The notes: generated by a model not told the origin, from the letters alone. Counted from the stretch's first letter, positions 8,329 through 16,481 are shown. The stretch: 41,592 nucleotides of DNA from Collinsella sp. TF05-9AC (GCF_003438495.1 NZ_QSSH01000022.1:1-41592); one strand, 5' to 3'. A program made the numbers and translations.

Positions 8329-9096
8329 CTACTCGCCTGCCTTGACGACCATAGAGGCGAAGTCGGCAGCCTTGAGCGAAGCGCCGCCCACGAGGGCGCC
8401 GTCAACGTCGGGCTTGGCGACGAGCTCGGCAATGTTGCCGGGCTTAGCGGAACCACCGTACAGGACACGGATGCCGTCGGCGAGCTCCTCGCCGAACATC
8501 TCCTTGAGGGTCTCACGGATAGCGCCGCAGACCTCCTGAGCGTCCTCGGCGGTAGCGGTCTTGCCGGTGCCGATGGCCCAGATGGGCTCGTAGGCGACGA
8601 CGACCTGCTTGGGGCAGGTGATCTCAAGACCAGCAAGGCCAGCCTTGACCTGGTTCACGACGTGCTCGACATAGGTGCCAGCCTCGCGGACCTCGAGGGA
8701 CTCGCCGCAGCAGAAGACGGGAACAAGACCGGCGGCAACGAGAGCCTTGGCCTTCTTGTTCTGGTCCTCATCGGTCTCGTGGAAGTAGTCACGACGCTCG
8801 GAGTGGCCGATGATGCAGTAGGTGCAGCCAGCGGACTTGAGCATGTCGCAAGAGGACTCACCGGTGAAGGCACCCTTGGCCTCCCAGTACACGTTCTGTG
8901 CACCGAGGGCGATGGGGGCAGCCTGAATGCGGTCATGAACCGTGGTGATGTCGATGGTCGGAGGGCAGACGAGCACCTCGACGCCAGCCGGAACCTCGGG
9001 CAGAGCCTGAGCCAGCTCGTCGGCGAGCTTGGCAGCCTCGGCGACGTCGTTGTTCATCTTCCAGTTACCAGCGATAAGAAGGGTGCGATTAGGCAT
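8329..9096 (-). CDS. tpiA: Triose-phosphate isomerase
   Basis: Interconverts dihydroxyacetone phosphate and glyceraldehyde 3-phosphate. The start is set at 9096 (MPNRTLL), giving 255 residues. The frame is open further upstream, but GGAGG lies 10 bases before this ATG and homologues begin here. Seen are AGNWKMN with the catalytic Lys, the catalytic His in IIGHSERR, the catalytic Glu in AYEPIWAIGTG and the phosphate loop GGSAKPGN. The ATG lies inside the end of pgk and shares eight bases with it (ATGCCTAA), so translation is probably coupled. Confidence 0.96.
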   Translation of the reverse strand: MPNRTLLIAGNWKMNNDVAEAAKLADELAQALPEVPAGVEVLVCPPTIDITTVHDRIQAAPIALGAQNVYWEAKGAFTGESSCDMLKSAGCTYCIIGHSERRDYFHETDEDQNKKAKALVAAGLVPVFCCGESLEVREAGTYVEHVVNQVKAGLAGLEITCPKQVVVAYEPIWAIGTGKTATAEDAQEVCGAIRETLKEMFGEELADGIRVLYGGSAKPGNIAELVAKPDVDGALVGGASLKAADFASMVVKAGE

Positions 9097-10279
9097 CGAG
9101 AAGCGCCTCCACTCCGGGCAGGGCCTTACCCTCGACGAGCTCCATGGAAGCGCCACCGCCGGTGGAGATCCAGCTCATCTTGTCGGCCAGGTTGAACTTG
9201 TTGACAGCTGCGACAGAGTCGCCACCGCCGATGATCGAGGTGCAGTCGGCCTCGGCGACAGCCTCGGCGATAGCCTGGGTGCCGTGAGCGAAGTTGTCGA
9301 ACTCGAAGACGCCCATGGGGCCATTCCAGAACACGGTCTTGGCGCCCTTGACGGCCTCGGCGTAAAGCTCCTCGGTCTTGGGGCCGATGTCCATACCCTC
9401 ACGGTCGTCGGGGATAGCGTCGGAAGCGACAACCTCGGGGACAGCGTCCTCGCCAAAGTGATCGGCAACGCGGTTGTCGATGGGGAGCAGGATCTTGACG
9501 CCCTTCTCCTCGGCCTTCTTGAGCATCTCGCCGGCGCGCTCGACCCAGTCCTCTTCCTTGAGGGACTGACCGACGGACAGGCCCTGAGCCAGGAAGAAGG
9601 TGTAGGCCATACCGCCACCGATGATCAGGGTGTCAGCGGAGTCGATGAGGTGATCGAGAACACCGATCTTGGAGGAAACCTTGGAACCGCCGACGATAGC
9701 GACGAAGGGGCGCTCGGGCTCGGCGAAGATGCCGGTCAGCGTGTCGACCTCCTTCTCGAGCAGGAAGCCGGCGACGGCAGGCAGGTAAGCGGCGGGGCCC
9801 ACGACGGAACCCTGGGCGCGGTGAGCGGTGCCGAAGGCATCGAGAACGAAGACGTCACCATAGGAAGCGAGCTTCTTGGCGATCTCGGGATCGTTCTTCT
9901 TCTCACGCTTGTCAAAACGGACGTTCTCGAGAACGAGGACCTTGCCCGGCTCGACGGCGGCGACAGCCTCGGCGGCCTTCTCGCCATACGTGTCGGCAAC
10001 AAAAGCAACGTCAAGGCCAGAGAGCTCAGCGAGCTTCTTGGCGACAGGCTCGAGGGAAAGCTCGGGCTGGAAGCCAGTGCCCTCAGGACGGCCGAGGTGG
10101 CTCATGAGGATGACGCGAGCGTTGTGCTCAACGAGGTAGTTGATGGTGGGCAGGGCAGCCTTAATACGGGTGGTGTCGCCAACGACGCCATCCTTGATAG
10201 GCACGTTGAAGTCAACGCGGACGAGAACGCGCTTGCCGTCGACATCGATGTCGCGGACGGTCTTCTTGGTAAAGGCCAT
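9089..10279 (-). CDS. pgk: Phosphoglycerate kinase
   Basis: Transfers the acyl phosphate of 1,3-bisphosphoglycerate to ADP, the first ATP-yielding step of glycolysis. The start at 10279 (MAFTKKTVRD) gives 396 residues, normal for the family. GAAAGG lies 11 bases upstream. Visible motifs are RVDFNVP, SHLGRPEG, the hinge-region GGGMAYTF and the nucleotide-binding GGGDSVAAV. It is the first gene of pgk-tpiA-gpmI. It is separated from gap by a terminator, so gap can be expressed at its own level. Confidence 0.97.
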   Translation of the reverse strand: MAFTKKTVRDIDVDGKRVLVRVDFNVPIKDGVVGDTTRIKAALPTINYLVEHNARVILMSHLGRPEGTGFQPELSLEPVAKKLAELSGLDVAFVADTYGEKAAEAVAAVEPGKVLVLENVRFDKREKKNDPEIAKKLASYGDVFVLDAFGTAHRAQGSVVGPAAYLPAVAGFLLEKEVDTLTGIFAEPERPFVAIVGGSKVSSKIGVLDHLIDSADTLIIGGGMAYTFFLAQGLSVGQSLKEEDWVERAGEMLKKAEEKGVKILLPIDNRVADHFGEDAVPEVVASDAIPDDREGMDIGPKTEELYAEAVKGAKTVFWNGPMGVFEFDNFAHGTQAIAEAVAEADCTSIIGGGDSVAAVNKFNLADKMSWISTGGGASMELVEGKALPGVEALLDA

Positions 10280-10335
10280 GTTTGCTTCTACCTTTCGTAC
10301 GTGTCTGCCTTCCATTACGGCAGACGATTTCTTAT

Positions 10336-10380
10336 AAAAAGGACGCGACCCTAGGGTGTAAGCCCTATAAGGCCGCGCCC
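10336..10380 (-). terminator. Intrinsic terminator after gap
   Basis: Outer arms at 10341-10350 and 10371-10380 pair fully on the minus-strand RNA when two G-U pairs are allowed. An inner stem (tagggt/gcccta) sits on top. TTTTTATAAG follows on the minus strand. The arms pair better as minus-strand RNA than as plus-strand RNA, which fixes the direction. Confidence 0.85.
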
Positions 10381-10419
10381 TTCTTTAGACGCTCAACGAG
10401 CTATTCGCTAAAAGCTAAA

Positions 10420-11445
10420 TTAAGCAACGAACTTCTCGAAGTACTTGATGGTGCGGACCATCTGAGAGGTGTAGGAGTTCTCGTTGTCGTACCAAGAGGT
10501 GACCTGAACGAGGGTCTGGCCGTTGCCGAGGTCAGAGCACATGGTCTGCGTGGCGTCGAAGATGGAGCCGTGGGTCTCGCCGACGATGTCGCGGGAGACG
10601 ATCTGGTCCTCGTTGTAGGCGAAGGTATCGGGGATGGTCTCGGCGTAGGCCTTCATGGCAGCGTTGACCTCGTCGACGGTGACCTTCTTGTCAACGACGG
10701 CGTAGAGGTTGGTCAGCGAGCCGGTCGGCGTCGGGACGCGCTGGGCGGCACCGATGAGCTTGCCGTTGAGCTCGGGGAGAACCAGGCCGATGGCCTTGGC
10801 AGCGCCCGTGGTGTTCGGGACGATATTCTCGGAGCAGGCGCGGGAGCGACGGAAGTTGCCCTTGCGCTGCGGGCCGTCGAGCGGCATCTGGTCGCCGGTG
10901 AAGGCGTGGATGGTGGTCATGATGCCGGACACGATGGGAGCGAAGTCGTTGAGACCCTTGGCCATCGGGGCAAGGCAGTTGGTGGTGCAGGAAGCAGCGG
11001 AGATGATGTTGTCCTCAGCGGTCAGCGTCTCATGGTTGACGTTGTACACGATGGTGGGCAGATCGCTGCCGGCCGGAGCGGAGATGACGACCTTCTTGGC
11101 GCCAGCGTTGATGTGGGCCTGAGCCTTAGCCTTGCTGGTGTAGAAGCCGGTGCACTCGAGAACGACGTCGACGTCGAGGTCGCCCCAAGGCAGGTTGTTG
11201 GCGTCGGCCTCCTTGTAGATCTTGATCTCCTTGCCGTCAACGGTGATGGAATCCTCGCCAGCAACGACCTCGTGATCGCGAGCGTAGTTGCCCTGCGTGG
11301 AGTCGTACTTCAGCAGGTAAGCGAGCATATCGGGAGAGGTGAGGTCGTTGATAGCGACGATCTCGGAGCCCTCATGACCGAACATCTGACGGAAAGCCAG
11401 ACGACCGATGCGACCGAAGCCGTTAATAGCAACCTTTACTGCCAT
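10420..11445 (-). CDS. gap: Glyceraldehyde-3-phosphate dehydrogenase, type I
   Basis: Oxidises and phosphorylates glyceraldehyde 3-phosphate with NAD. The start at 11445 ([15 protein letters not shown]) has AAAGGAG 6 bases upstream; the open frame extends 34 codons further without support. The protein (341 residues) has the Rossmann motif at residues 7-15. An Asp at residue 34 favours NAD over NADP. The catalytic C153 sits in ASCTTNC. Terminator and promoter-like sequences on either side suggest its own transcription unit. Codon use is strongly biased, as expected for an abundant enzyme. Confidence 0.97.
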   Translation of the reverse strand: MAVKVAINGFGRIGRLAFRQMFGHEGSEIVAINDLTSPDMLAYLLKYDSTQGNYARDHEVVAGEDSITVDGKEIKIYKEADANNLPWGDLDVDVVLECTGFYTSKAKAQAHINAGAKKVVISAPAGSDLPTIVYNVNHETLTAEDNIISAASCTTNCLAPMAKGLNDFAPIVSGIMTTIHAFTGDQMPLDGPQRKGNFRRSRACSENIVPNTTGAAKAIGLVLPELNGKLIGAAQRVPTPTGSLTNLYAVVDKKVTVDEVNAAMKAYAETIPDTFAYNEDQIVSRDIVGETHGSIFDATQTMCSDLGNGQTLVQVTSWYDNENSYTSQMVRTIKYFEKFVA

Positions 11446-11517
11446 TGTGTCTCCTTTCGTAAGGCCCCCGCGAGCTACAGCGCCCGCCGTTGAGGCCCAC
11501 AAACTAACCACTCGCCT

Positions 11518-11593
11518 AATATACCTTTTTTTTGACTTGAATTTCACGAGAATGCTCGAAATTGAAAATCAAATTTACGTTAAAACGTTTTAA
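11518..11593 (-). promoter_or_regulatory. gap control region: -10 box and cre-like palindrome
   Basis: The gap between whiA and gap is unusually AT-rich. On the minus strand a -10-like TATATT lies at 11518-11523 behind an A-tract; no convincing -35 is seen. Further upstream is a perfect 14-base palindrome TTAAAACGTTTTAA at 11580-11593. It matches the centre of LacI/CcpA-family operators (AAARCGYTTT) and differs from the classic cre site only near its ends. A carbohydrate-responsive LacI-type regulator is inferred; no such gene is in the window. Confidence 0.45.
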
Positions 11594-11638
11594 AGAATAA
11601 AATAGCAGCTAAATCCGTATATAAGTCGATACTTCAAA

Positions 11639-12568
11639 CTACTTGTTTGCTTCAATGAGCTTTTCAAGCCTCAAAACGCGATGGTACAGGGCAGACTTCG
11701 ACAAGGGAGGGTCAGCCATCTCCCCCAAATCACGCAGCGACAGATCGGGATAGCGCTCGCGCAGGTCGCAAAAGACTGCCAAGGCGTCCGGAAGCGTGTC
11801 GCGCAAACCCCGCTGTTCGAGCTCATCGATCAACGCAAGCTGATGCTGGGCGGCACCCGCACTTCTGGTCTGATTGGCCAGTTCGGCATTCACGCGACGG
11901 TTTACGTCGTTCTTAACCAATTTGACCGCGCGCGCTTCCTCGATCTCGGCAACGCTGCGCTTGGCGCCGACCAGCTTTAGGAGCTGCTCGATCTCCTCGG
12001 CGCTCTTAATGTAGACAGCAAAGGATCCGCGCCGCGCGTTAACGCGCGCATGGACTCCAATCTGCTCCAATAGATCGCAAAGTCCCCGGGCATATTGCTC
12101 GCCCTGCACCGCGATCTCCAAATGAAAATCGCCGCGTGGATCGGCCACGAAACCGCCGGCGATGAGCGCGCCGCGGATGTAGGCAAGCCTGCAGCAGGGA
12201 CGGGCAACGATGTGCCGGGGAACACCGGCGACGAGCCCTCCCCTGCGGTCGAGAATGCCCAGCAGCACCAGAGCCTTGTCCAGGTCGGGTTGATCGGGCA
12301 GGGTAATGAGATAGTTACGGACCTTATGCAAGACCGATTTACGAACGGTGAATTCCGTTTTGAGCTTAAGGATGCGATGCGTCAGCGTGATCATCGTGCG
12401 CGCGACGGCGCCCGTCTCGGTCGCGACCGTCAAACGATACCGCCCGGAGCCGGCCAGCGAAAGTGTACCGCTCACACGCGTCAGGGCGGCAAGCGTCGAC
12501 AAATCGCAGTATTCACATTCGGGTTCGCAGCGCGCGAGCTCGTCACGCACCTCGGCGGTAAACGACAT
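11639..12568 (-). CDS. whiA: Sporulation/division regulator WhiA
   Basis: DNA-binding protein that combines a LAGLIDADG-homing-endonuclease-like fold with a C-terminal helix-turn-helix. In non-sporulating Gram-positives it affects cell division and chromosome segregation. The 309-residue protein has the conserved N-terminus (SFTAEVRDELAR), the core segment RGALIAGGFVADPRGDFHLE and the C-terminal helix-turn-helix with LRDLGEMADPPLSKSALYHR. The start lies 6 bases after rapZ, so the two are cotranscribed. yvcK, normally between them, is absent. No terminator is seen before gap. Confidence 0.95.
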   Translation of the reverse strand: MSFTAEVRDELARCEPECEYCDLSTLAALTRVSGTLSLAGSGRYRLTVATETGAVARTMITLTHRILKLKTEFTVRKSVLHKVRNYLITLPDQPDLDKALVLLGILDRRGGLVAGVPRHIVARPCCRLAYIRGALIAGGFVADPRGDFHLEIAVQGEQYARGLCDLLEQIGVHARVNARRGSFAVYIKSAEEIEQLLKLVGAKRSVAEIEEARAVKLVKNDVNRRVNAELANQTRSAGAAQHQLALIDELEQRGLRDTLPDALAVFCDLRERYPDLSLRDLGEMADPPLSKSALYHRVLRLEKLIEANK

Positions 12569-12574
12569 GCAGGC

Positions 12575-13477
12575 CTATGCTTTCGTGTTGGCGCGCGACA
12601 GGTCGCGATGGGAAATGCTCACATGATATTGGGCACCTTCTAAATAACGTGCCGTGGCCTCGGCGATGGCAACGCTGCGGTGTTGACCGCCCGTGCAGCC
12701 GATGGCAATAGAAAGCTGTGGCTTGCCCTCCGCGATATAGCCGGGCATGACCGTATCGAGCAGCTGCGTCCAGGCCTTCCAGAACTCCTGGGTCTTGGGA
12801 TGGTCCAGAACAAAGTCGGAGACCTTTTTATCGAGACCGGTCATGGTGCGCATCTCGGAATCGTAGAACGGATTGGGCAGGAAGCGGACGTCGATCATAA
12901 TGTCCGCCTCGACGGGCATGCCGTGCTTAAAGCCAAACGAGAACACGTGAACGTCCATGAGCTGCTGGTCGGACAACTCGGAGAACGCCATGCGCAATTT
13001 GTTGCGCAGGGCAGAGGTACGCAGGCGGCTCGTGTCGATGATCATATCGGCTCGGTCGCGCACACCCTGCAGCTGCAGGCGCTCGCGCTGAATCGCATCG
13101 GCCGTAGTCTCCCCCGGCTTGGCAATGGGATGGCGGCGGCGGTTTTCGCTATAACGACGGATCAGCACCTCGTCAGAGGCCTCGAGAAACACGATGTCAC
13201 AGCTCATCTCGCGCTCCTCGAGTGCGGCAACGGCATCGAGCAGCTCATCGAACAAGCCCTGGCTGCGCAGGTCACAGGTGACGGCGAGATGCCTGCCCAC
13301 GCCCGTATTGATGCCGACGAGCTCGGCAAGCTGGGCGATGAGACGCGGAGGCAGGTTATCGATGCAAAAATAGCCCATGTCCTCGAACACGTGCATGGCC
13401 TGTGTGCGGCCCGATCCGGACATTCCGGTGATGATGACGATATCGGGGATGCGCTCCGAGCGCTCCGCCGCATCCAT
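12575..13477 (-). CDS. rapZ: RNase adapter / nucleotide-binding protein RapZ (YvcJ)
   Basis: P-loop protein of the RapZ/YvcJ family, which binds nucleotides and, in E. coli, guides RNase E to GlmZ RNA to control amino-sugar synthesis. The start at 13477 is chosen by AGGGAG 6 bases upstream, giving 300 residues. The P-loop at residues 18-25 is GMSGSGRT, with Arg in place of the usual Lys. As far as I recall this Arg also occurs in other actinobacterial members. The C-terminal GCTGGQHRS motif is intact. It is the first gene of a rapZ-whiA pair. A regulator tied to amino-sugar control directly downstream of a sialic-acid operon is notable but may be coincidence. Confidence 0.94.
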   Translation of the reverse strand: MDAAERSERIPDIVIITGMSGSGRTQAMHVFEDMGYFCIDNLPPRLIAQLAELVGINTGVGRHLAVTCDLRSQGLFDELLDAVAALEEREMSCDIVFLEASDEVLIRRYSENRRRHPIAKPGETTADAIQRERLQLQGVRDRADMIIDTSRLRTSALRNKLRMAFSELSDQQLMDVHVFSFGFKHGMPVEADIMIDVRFLPNPFYDSEMRTMTGLDKKVSDFVLDHPKTQEFWKAWTQLLDTVMPGYIAEGKPQLSIAIGCTGGQHRSVAIAEATARYLEGAQYHVSISHRDLSRANTKA

Positions 13478-13508
13478 GGCATCTCCCTTTTGCATGTGCT
13501 GCCTCCCG

Positions 13509-13545
13509 AAAACAAGCGCGGGACCCAGCAACCCGGATCCCGCGC
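13509..13545 (-). terminator. Terminator between nanE and rapZ
   Basis: Perfect 8-base GC-rich arms (gcgcggga at 13516-13523, complement at 13538-13545) are followed on the minus strand by TTGTTTT. It lies between the nanE stop (13597) and the rapZ start (13477) and probably ends the sialic-acid operon. A -10-like TATACT lies upstream of it (13564-13569, minus), so it could instead be a leader hairpin of rapZ. Confidence 0.7.
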
Positions 13546-13596
13546 GGTCAATTGCCTATATTGAGTATACCGCCCCGAGCGGATACGAGGCCTGTC

Positions 13597-14283
13597 TTAC
13601 GCCTCAAGTGCAGCCTTGAACCAACTCGTAATACTCGTGGGGTGCGTGATGGCGGTGCCGACGACAACGGCCCAGGCGCCAGCATCGATCGCGGCGCGAG
13701 CCTCCTCGGGCGTATGCACGCGACCCTCGCAAATGATAGGAAGGCCGGGGAATTCCTCAGTCGCCTGACGCAGGAGCGGCAGGTCGGGGCCATCGGCCAT
13801 GGTGCAGTCGATGGCGGCGACGCCGTGAGAAAGCGTGGTGGATACCAGGTCAAAGCCCATATCAACAGCACGGCGAATATCCTCGATGGTGGCACAATCC
13901 GCCATCAGGAGCACACCCTCCTCGTGCAGCGGGCGGAAGGTATCCTCGACCGTCTTGCCATCGGGGCGCGGACGATCGGTGGCGTCGATCGCCACGATAT
14001 CGGCACCGGCAGCAACGCAGGCGCGAGCGTGACGCAGCGTCGGCGTGATGTAAACGCCCTCGTGCCCATCCTTCCACAGGCCGATGACGGGAACCTCACA
14101 GCGACCCTTAATGGCGGCAATGTCGGCAAGGCCCTGGCAGCGAATGGCGGCGGCGCCGCCGAGCTCGCAAGCGCGAGACATTTGCGCCATGGTCTCGGAC
14201 GTACGAAGCGGCTCGCCCATATACGCCTGAACGCTCACGACGAGCTTGCCCTTCAGGGACTGGATCAAAGGATCAACGGTCAT
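13597..14283 (-). CDS. nanE: N-acetylmannosamine-6-phosphate 2-epimerase NanE
   Basis: Converts ManNAc-6-P to GlcNAc-6-P, the last dedicated step of sialic-acid breakdown before the general amino-sugar pathway. The start at 14283 (MTVDPLIQ) is chosen over an upstream TTG because GAAAGG lies 11 bases before the ATG and the length (228 residues) fits. Seen are the TIM-barrel motifs VSVQA near the N-terminus, the catalytic Lys segment IGLWKD, ADIVAIDATDRPRPDG and ICEGRVHTPEEA. It is the last gene of the operon, downstream of nanK across the long palindrome at 14309-14406. nagA and nagB, needed next, are not in the window. Confidence 0.95.
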   Translation of the reverse strand: MTVDPLIQSLKGKLVVSVQAYMGEPLRTSETMAQMSRACELGGAAAIRCQGLADIAAIKGRCEVPVIGLWKDGHEGVYITPTLRHARACVAAGADIVAIDATDRPRPDGKTVEDTFRPLHEEGVLLMADCATIEDIRRAVDMGFDLVSTTLSHGVAAIDCTMADGPDLPLLRQATEEFPGLPIICEGRVHTPEEARAAIDAGAWAVVVGTAITHPTSITSWFKAALEA

Positions 14284-14308
14284 GTTCGACTCAACCTTTC
14301 TCAAAACA

Positions 14309-14406
14309 GCCTTCTGAGACGCCGCACCTTGACGTTCAAACCGTCGCTCGCGTACCGAAGTACGCTTCGCTCCTCTTTCACGTCAATCTGCGGCACCTCA
14401 GAAGGC
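14309..14406. repeat. 98-base imperfect palindrome between nanK and nanE
   Basis: Arms of about 27 bases pair as 10, 6 and 7 base pairs (gccttctgag, gccgca and ttgacgt with their complements), separated by two 2x2 internal loops. An inner perfect hairpin gcgtac-cgaa-gtacgc lies at 14350-14365. It fills nearly the whole intergenic space. On the minus strand TGTTTT follows, so weak termination is possible. The size and regular interruptions resemble intergenic palindromic repeat units of the ERIC or REP kind, but I cannot test whether it recurs in the genome. Confidence 0.75.
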
Positions 14407-14423
14407 ACACTTGGTAGTTATGT

Positions 14424-15389
14424 TTACTTCAACGAAGCAAGAAGGTGTTCGGCGGCACCGATGAGCGGAGCATCGCCCTCCAGAGAACCGATGAGGATCG
14501 GTGTGTTCTGAAGCGGATCGAGCGCTTGGCTGGCATAGCCCTCGTGCACCGAATCCTTCCACGTCTGCGAACGCCAATCGGGACCTTGGTGAATCACGCC
14601 GCCCGAAAGCACGATGACCTCGGGGTCCAGGATGTTAGCGAGCGAGCCCAAGCTGGCACCCAGCGCAAAGCCGGCGTCATGGATGACCTCGGTCGCCTTT
14701 GCGTCGCCCGCACGGCACAGGTCGTTCACATCGCGACCGACCGAAGGACGGCTGGGGTCGACGCGGCCAAAACGCTCATCGTACATTCGACCAATGGAAG
14801 TGCCCGAAGCAACCGACTCCAGATGGCCGGAACGCCCGCAGGCGCAGGGAATGCCGGCGGCAGCCGAGCACTCGATGTGGCCCATATGGCCGGCAGCACC
14901 ATGGAAGCCCTGCATCACGCGGCCGTTCTCGACATATGCGCCGCCGATGCCCGTACCGATGCCAAGACACAAGACGGAGAACTTGCCCTTGCCGACGCCC
15001 CAGTGGGCCTCGCCCAGAGCATGAGCCTGCACGTCGCCTACAACGGCAACGGGAAGACCGAGGTCCTCGCGCAGACGCGGCCCCAACTGAACGCCGGACC
15101 AGCCGGGCATGATCTCGTTGGCATACGCGATGGCGCCCGTCTTGGGATCGACGACGCCGGCGGCACCGATACCGACGCCAAGGACCTCGACATCGGGATT
15201 CGCCTCGAGAGCAGCCTTGATGGACGCCTCGATACGCTGGAAGACGGCCTCGCCGCCCTCTTGGGCCTCGGTGGGAACCTCGGCCTCAAAAACGGGATGA
15301 GGCACGCTACCGTCAGCCGGGTACTCCATAATGGCGGTCGCAATCTTGGTGCCGCCGATATCAACGGAGCAAATGTACTTGTTCTCCAT
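14424..15389 (-). CDS. nanK: ROK-family sugar kinase, probable N-acetylmannosamine kinase
   Basis: Phosphorylates ManNAc at C6 in the sialic-acid pathway, inferred from its place between nanA and nanE; ROK kinases also include glucokinase and GlcNAc kinase. The start at 15389 has AAGGAGA 6 bases upstream; the reading frame is open 50 codons further but without a ribosome site. The 321-residue protein has the phosphate-binding DIGGTK at residues 10-15, GIGTGIGGAYV, and the zinc-site region GHMGHIEC followed by CACGRSGHLE. The last usual Cys of the ROK motif (CxCGxxGC) is His here, which may still bind zinc. Long palindromes lie on both sides of the gene. Confidence 0.85.
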   Translation of the reverse strand: MENKYICSVDIGGTKIATAIMEYPADGSVPHPVFEAEVPTEAQEGGEAVFQRIEASIKAALEANPDVEVLGVGIGAAGVVDPKTGAIAYANEIMPGWSGVQLGPRLREDLGLPVAVVGDVQAHALGEAHWGVGKGKFSVLCLGIGTGIGGAYVENGRVMQGFHGAAGHMGHIECSAAAGIPCACGRSGHLESVASGTSIGRMYDERFGRVDPSRPSVGRDVNDLCRAGDAKATEVIHDAGFALGASLGSLANILDPEVIVLSGGVIHQGPDWRSQTWKDSVHEGYASQALDPLQNTPILIGSLEGDAPLIGAAEHLLASLK

Positions 15390-15454
15390 GTCGCTCTCCT
15401 TAGGAGATAAAAAACAACTACAGGAAATGAAGGCTGCGTTATCGCCGCAGCTTG

Positions 15455-15564
15455 GTAAAGGTTTCCCGGGTGCCCGAGGTTGGGGTGAAAGCGGTCGGGC
15501 GTTGACCCAATGGGTCACGCTCGACCGCTTGAGCCCCAAGATCGGGTGCCCGGGGAAGCTTTAC
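15455..15564. repeat. 110-base near-perfect palindrome at the nanA 3' end
   Basis: Arms of about 53 bases (15455-15508 and 15512-15564) match at roughly 45 positions and leave only a few bases at the tip. Blocks such as gtaaag, agcggtcg and ttgggg pair perfectly, with short 2-3 base interruptions. The outer end of the right arm contains the nanA stop codon (15561-15563). No U-tract follows on the minus strand, so it is not a classical terminator. A small extra hairpin gctgcg/cgcagc follows at 15433-15451. The element is not similar in sequence to the palindrome at 14309-14406. Confidence 0.8.
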
Positions 15565-16481
15565 AGGAGACCGTTGTCCTGGAGGACCTTCTTAATCGCC
15601 TCGACGTTCTCGCCGGTCATGGCCTTCACCGGGCGCGGCATGGTCGGGCTGTCGAAGATGCCCATGAGGTTCATAGCGGTCTTGAAGGCGCCGACGCCAC
15701 CGGCATAGCCCTGGACGCCCGAGGTGACATCCCAGATGTGCGAAATCTCATTGAGGCGATCCTGCTCGGCCTTGACGGTAGCCCAGTCACCAGCCTGAGC
15801 GGCCTTCCACTGACGCACGTAGCCCTCGGGCTCAACGTTGGCGAGACCCGGGACGGAACCGTCGGCGCCACCGAGGTAAGCGCCGTCGACAACAACCTCG
15901 TGACCGGTGAGGATGCTCATCGGATGGCCGTTCTTCTCGTTCTCCTGAACGAGGTAGCGGAACGAGATGTCATCACCCGAGGAATCCTTGACGCCGGCCA
16001 GAACGCCCTCGGCGCCGAGCTTGGCAAGGAGCTTCCAGGGGAGCTTGGTGTGGACGCACACGGGGATGTCGTAGGCGAAGATGGGCAGGTCGAGTTCCTC
16101 ATGCAGGATGCGGAAGTGCTCCTCAACCTCGGTCATGCCCTGCAGGGCATAGAACGGGCAGGTGGCGACGAGGGCATCGGCGCCCAGCTCCTGGGCGACC
16201 TTGCCGTGCTCGATCATGCGCTCGGTCTCGGTATCGATGATGCCGACCAGAACAGGCACACGGTGGTCGACGATACGGACGGCCTCGGCGATAATCTGGC
16301 GACGGCGCTCGTCGGTGGAGAAGACGACCTCGCCCGAGGATCCCAAGAAGAACAGGCCATCGACGCCGGCGTCGATCATGCGGTTGATGCTGCGCTCAAA
16401 GGAGACAACATCGAGCTGGTGATCTTCGGTATCGGGAACAACGACGGGAGGGATAACGCCGGTGAATTTCTGAGTTGCCAC
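15561..16481 (-). CDS. nanA: DapA/NanA-family lyase, probable N-acetylneuraminate lyase
   Basis: Class I aldolase of the DHDPS/NAL family. In this operon it probably splits N-acetylneuraminate to ManNAc and pyruvate. A GTG start at 16481 is chosen: AAGGAG lies 6 bases upstream and the length (306 residues) matches the family. Key residues fall at the positions known from E. coli NanA: GSSGE at 47-51, Tyr137 in AYDIP and Schiff-base Lys165 in GVKDSSG. The family substrate is not certain from sequence alone. Dihydrodipicolinate synthase or other keto-acid aldolases are alternatives, but the nanK and nanE neighbours favour sialic acid. Confidence 0.8.
   Translation of the reverse strand: MATQKFTGVIPPVVVPDTEDHQLDVVSFERSINRMIDAGVDGLFFLGSSGEVVFSTDERRRQIIAEAVRIVDHRVPVLVGIIDTETERMIEHGKVAQELGADALVATCPFYALQGMTEVEEHFRILHEELDLPIFAYDIPVCVHTKLPWKLLAKLGAEGVLAGVKDSSGDDISFRYLVQENEKNGHPMSILTGHEVVVDGAYLGGADGSVPGLANVEPEGYVRQWKAAQAGDWATVKAEQDRLNEISHIWDVTSGVQGYAGGVGAFKTAMNLMGIFDSPTMPRPVKAMTGENVEAIKKVLQDNGLL

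Noticed and set aside
6365..8539. A 724-codon plus-strand frame opposite secG and gpmI
   Set aside because: It crosses two terminators and two well-supported genes, and its translation shows no family features.
12575..13477. RapZ as inactive because the P-loop Lys is Arg
   Set aside because: As I recall, other actinobacterial members also have Arg here, and the rest of the protein is well conserved, so inactivity cannot be claimed.
14284..14304. Upstream TTG start for nanE
   Set aside because: It has no ribosome site, while the ATG at 14283 has GAAAGG upstream and gives the family length.
14309..15564. The two palindromes as integron attC sites flanking a nanK cassette
   Set aside because: There is no integrase, the two elements are not alike, and nanK lies in a coherent pathway operon.
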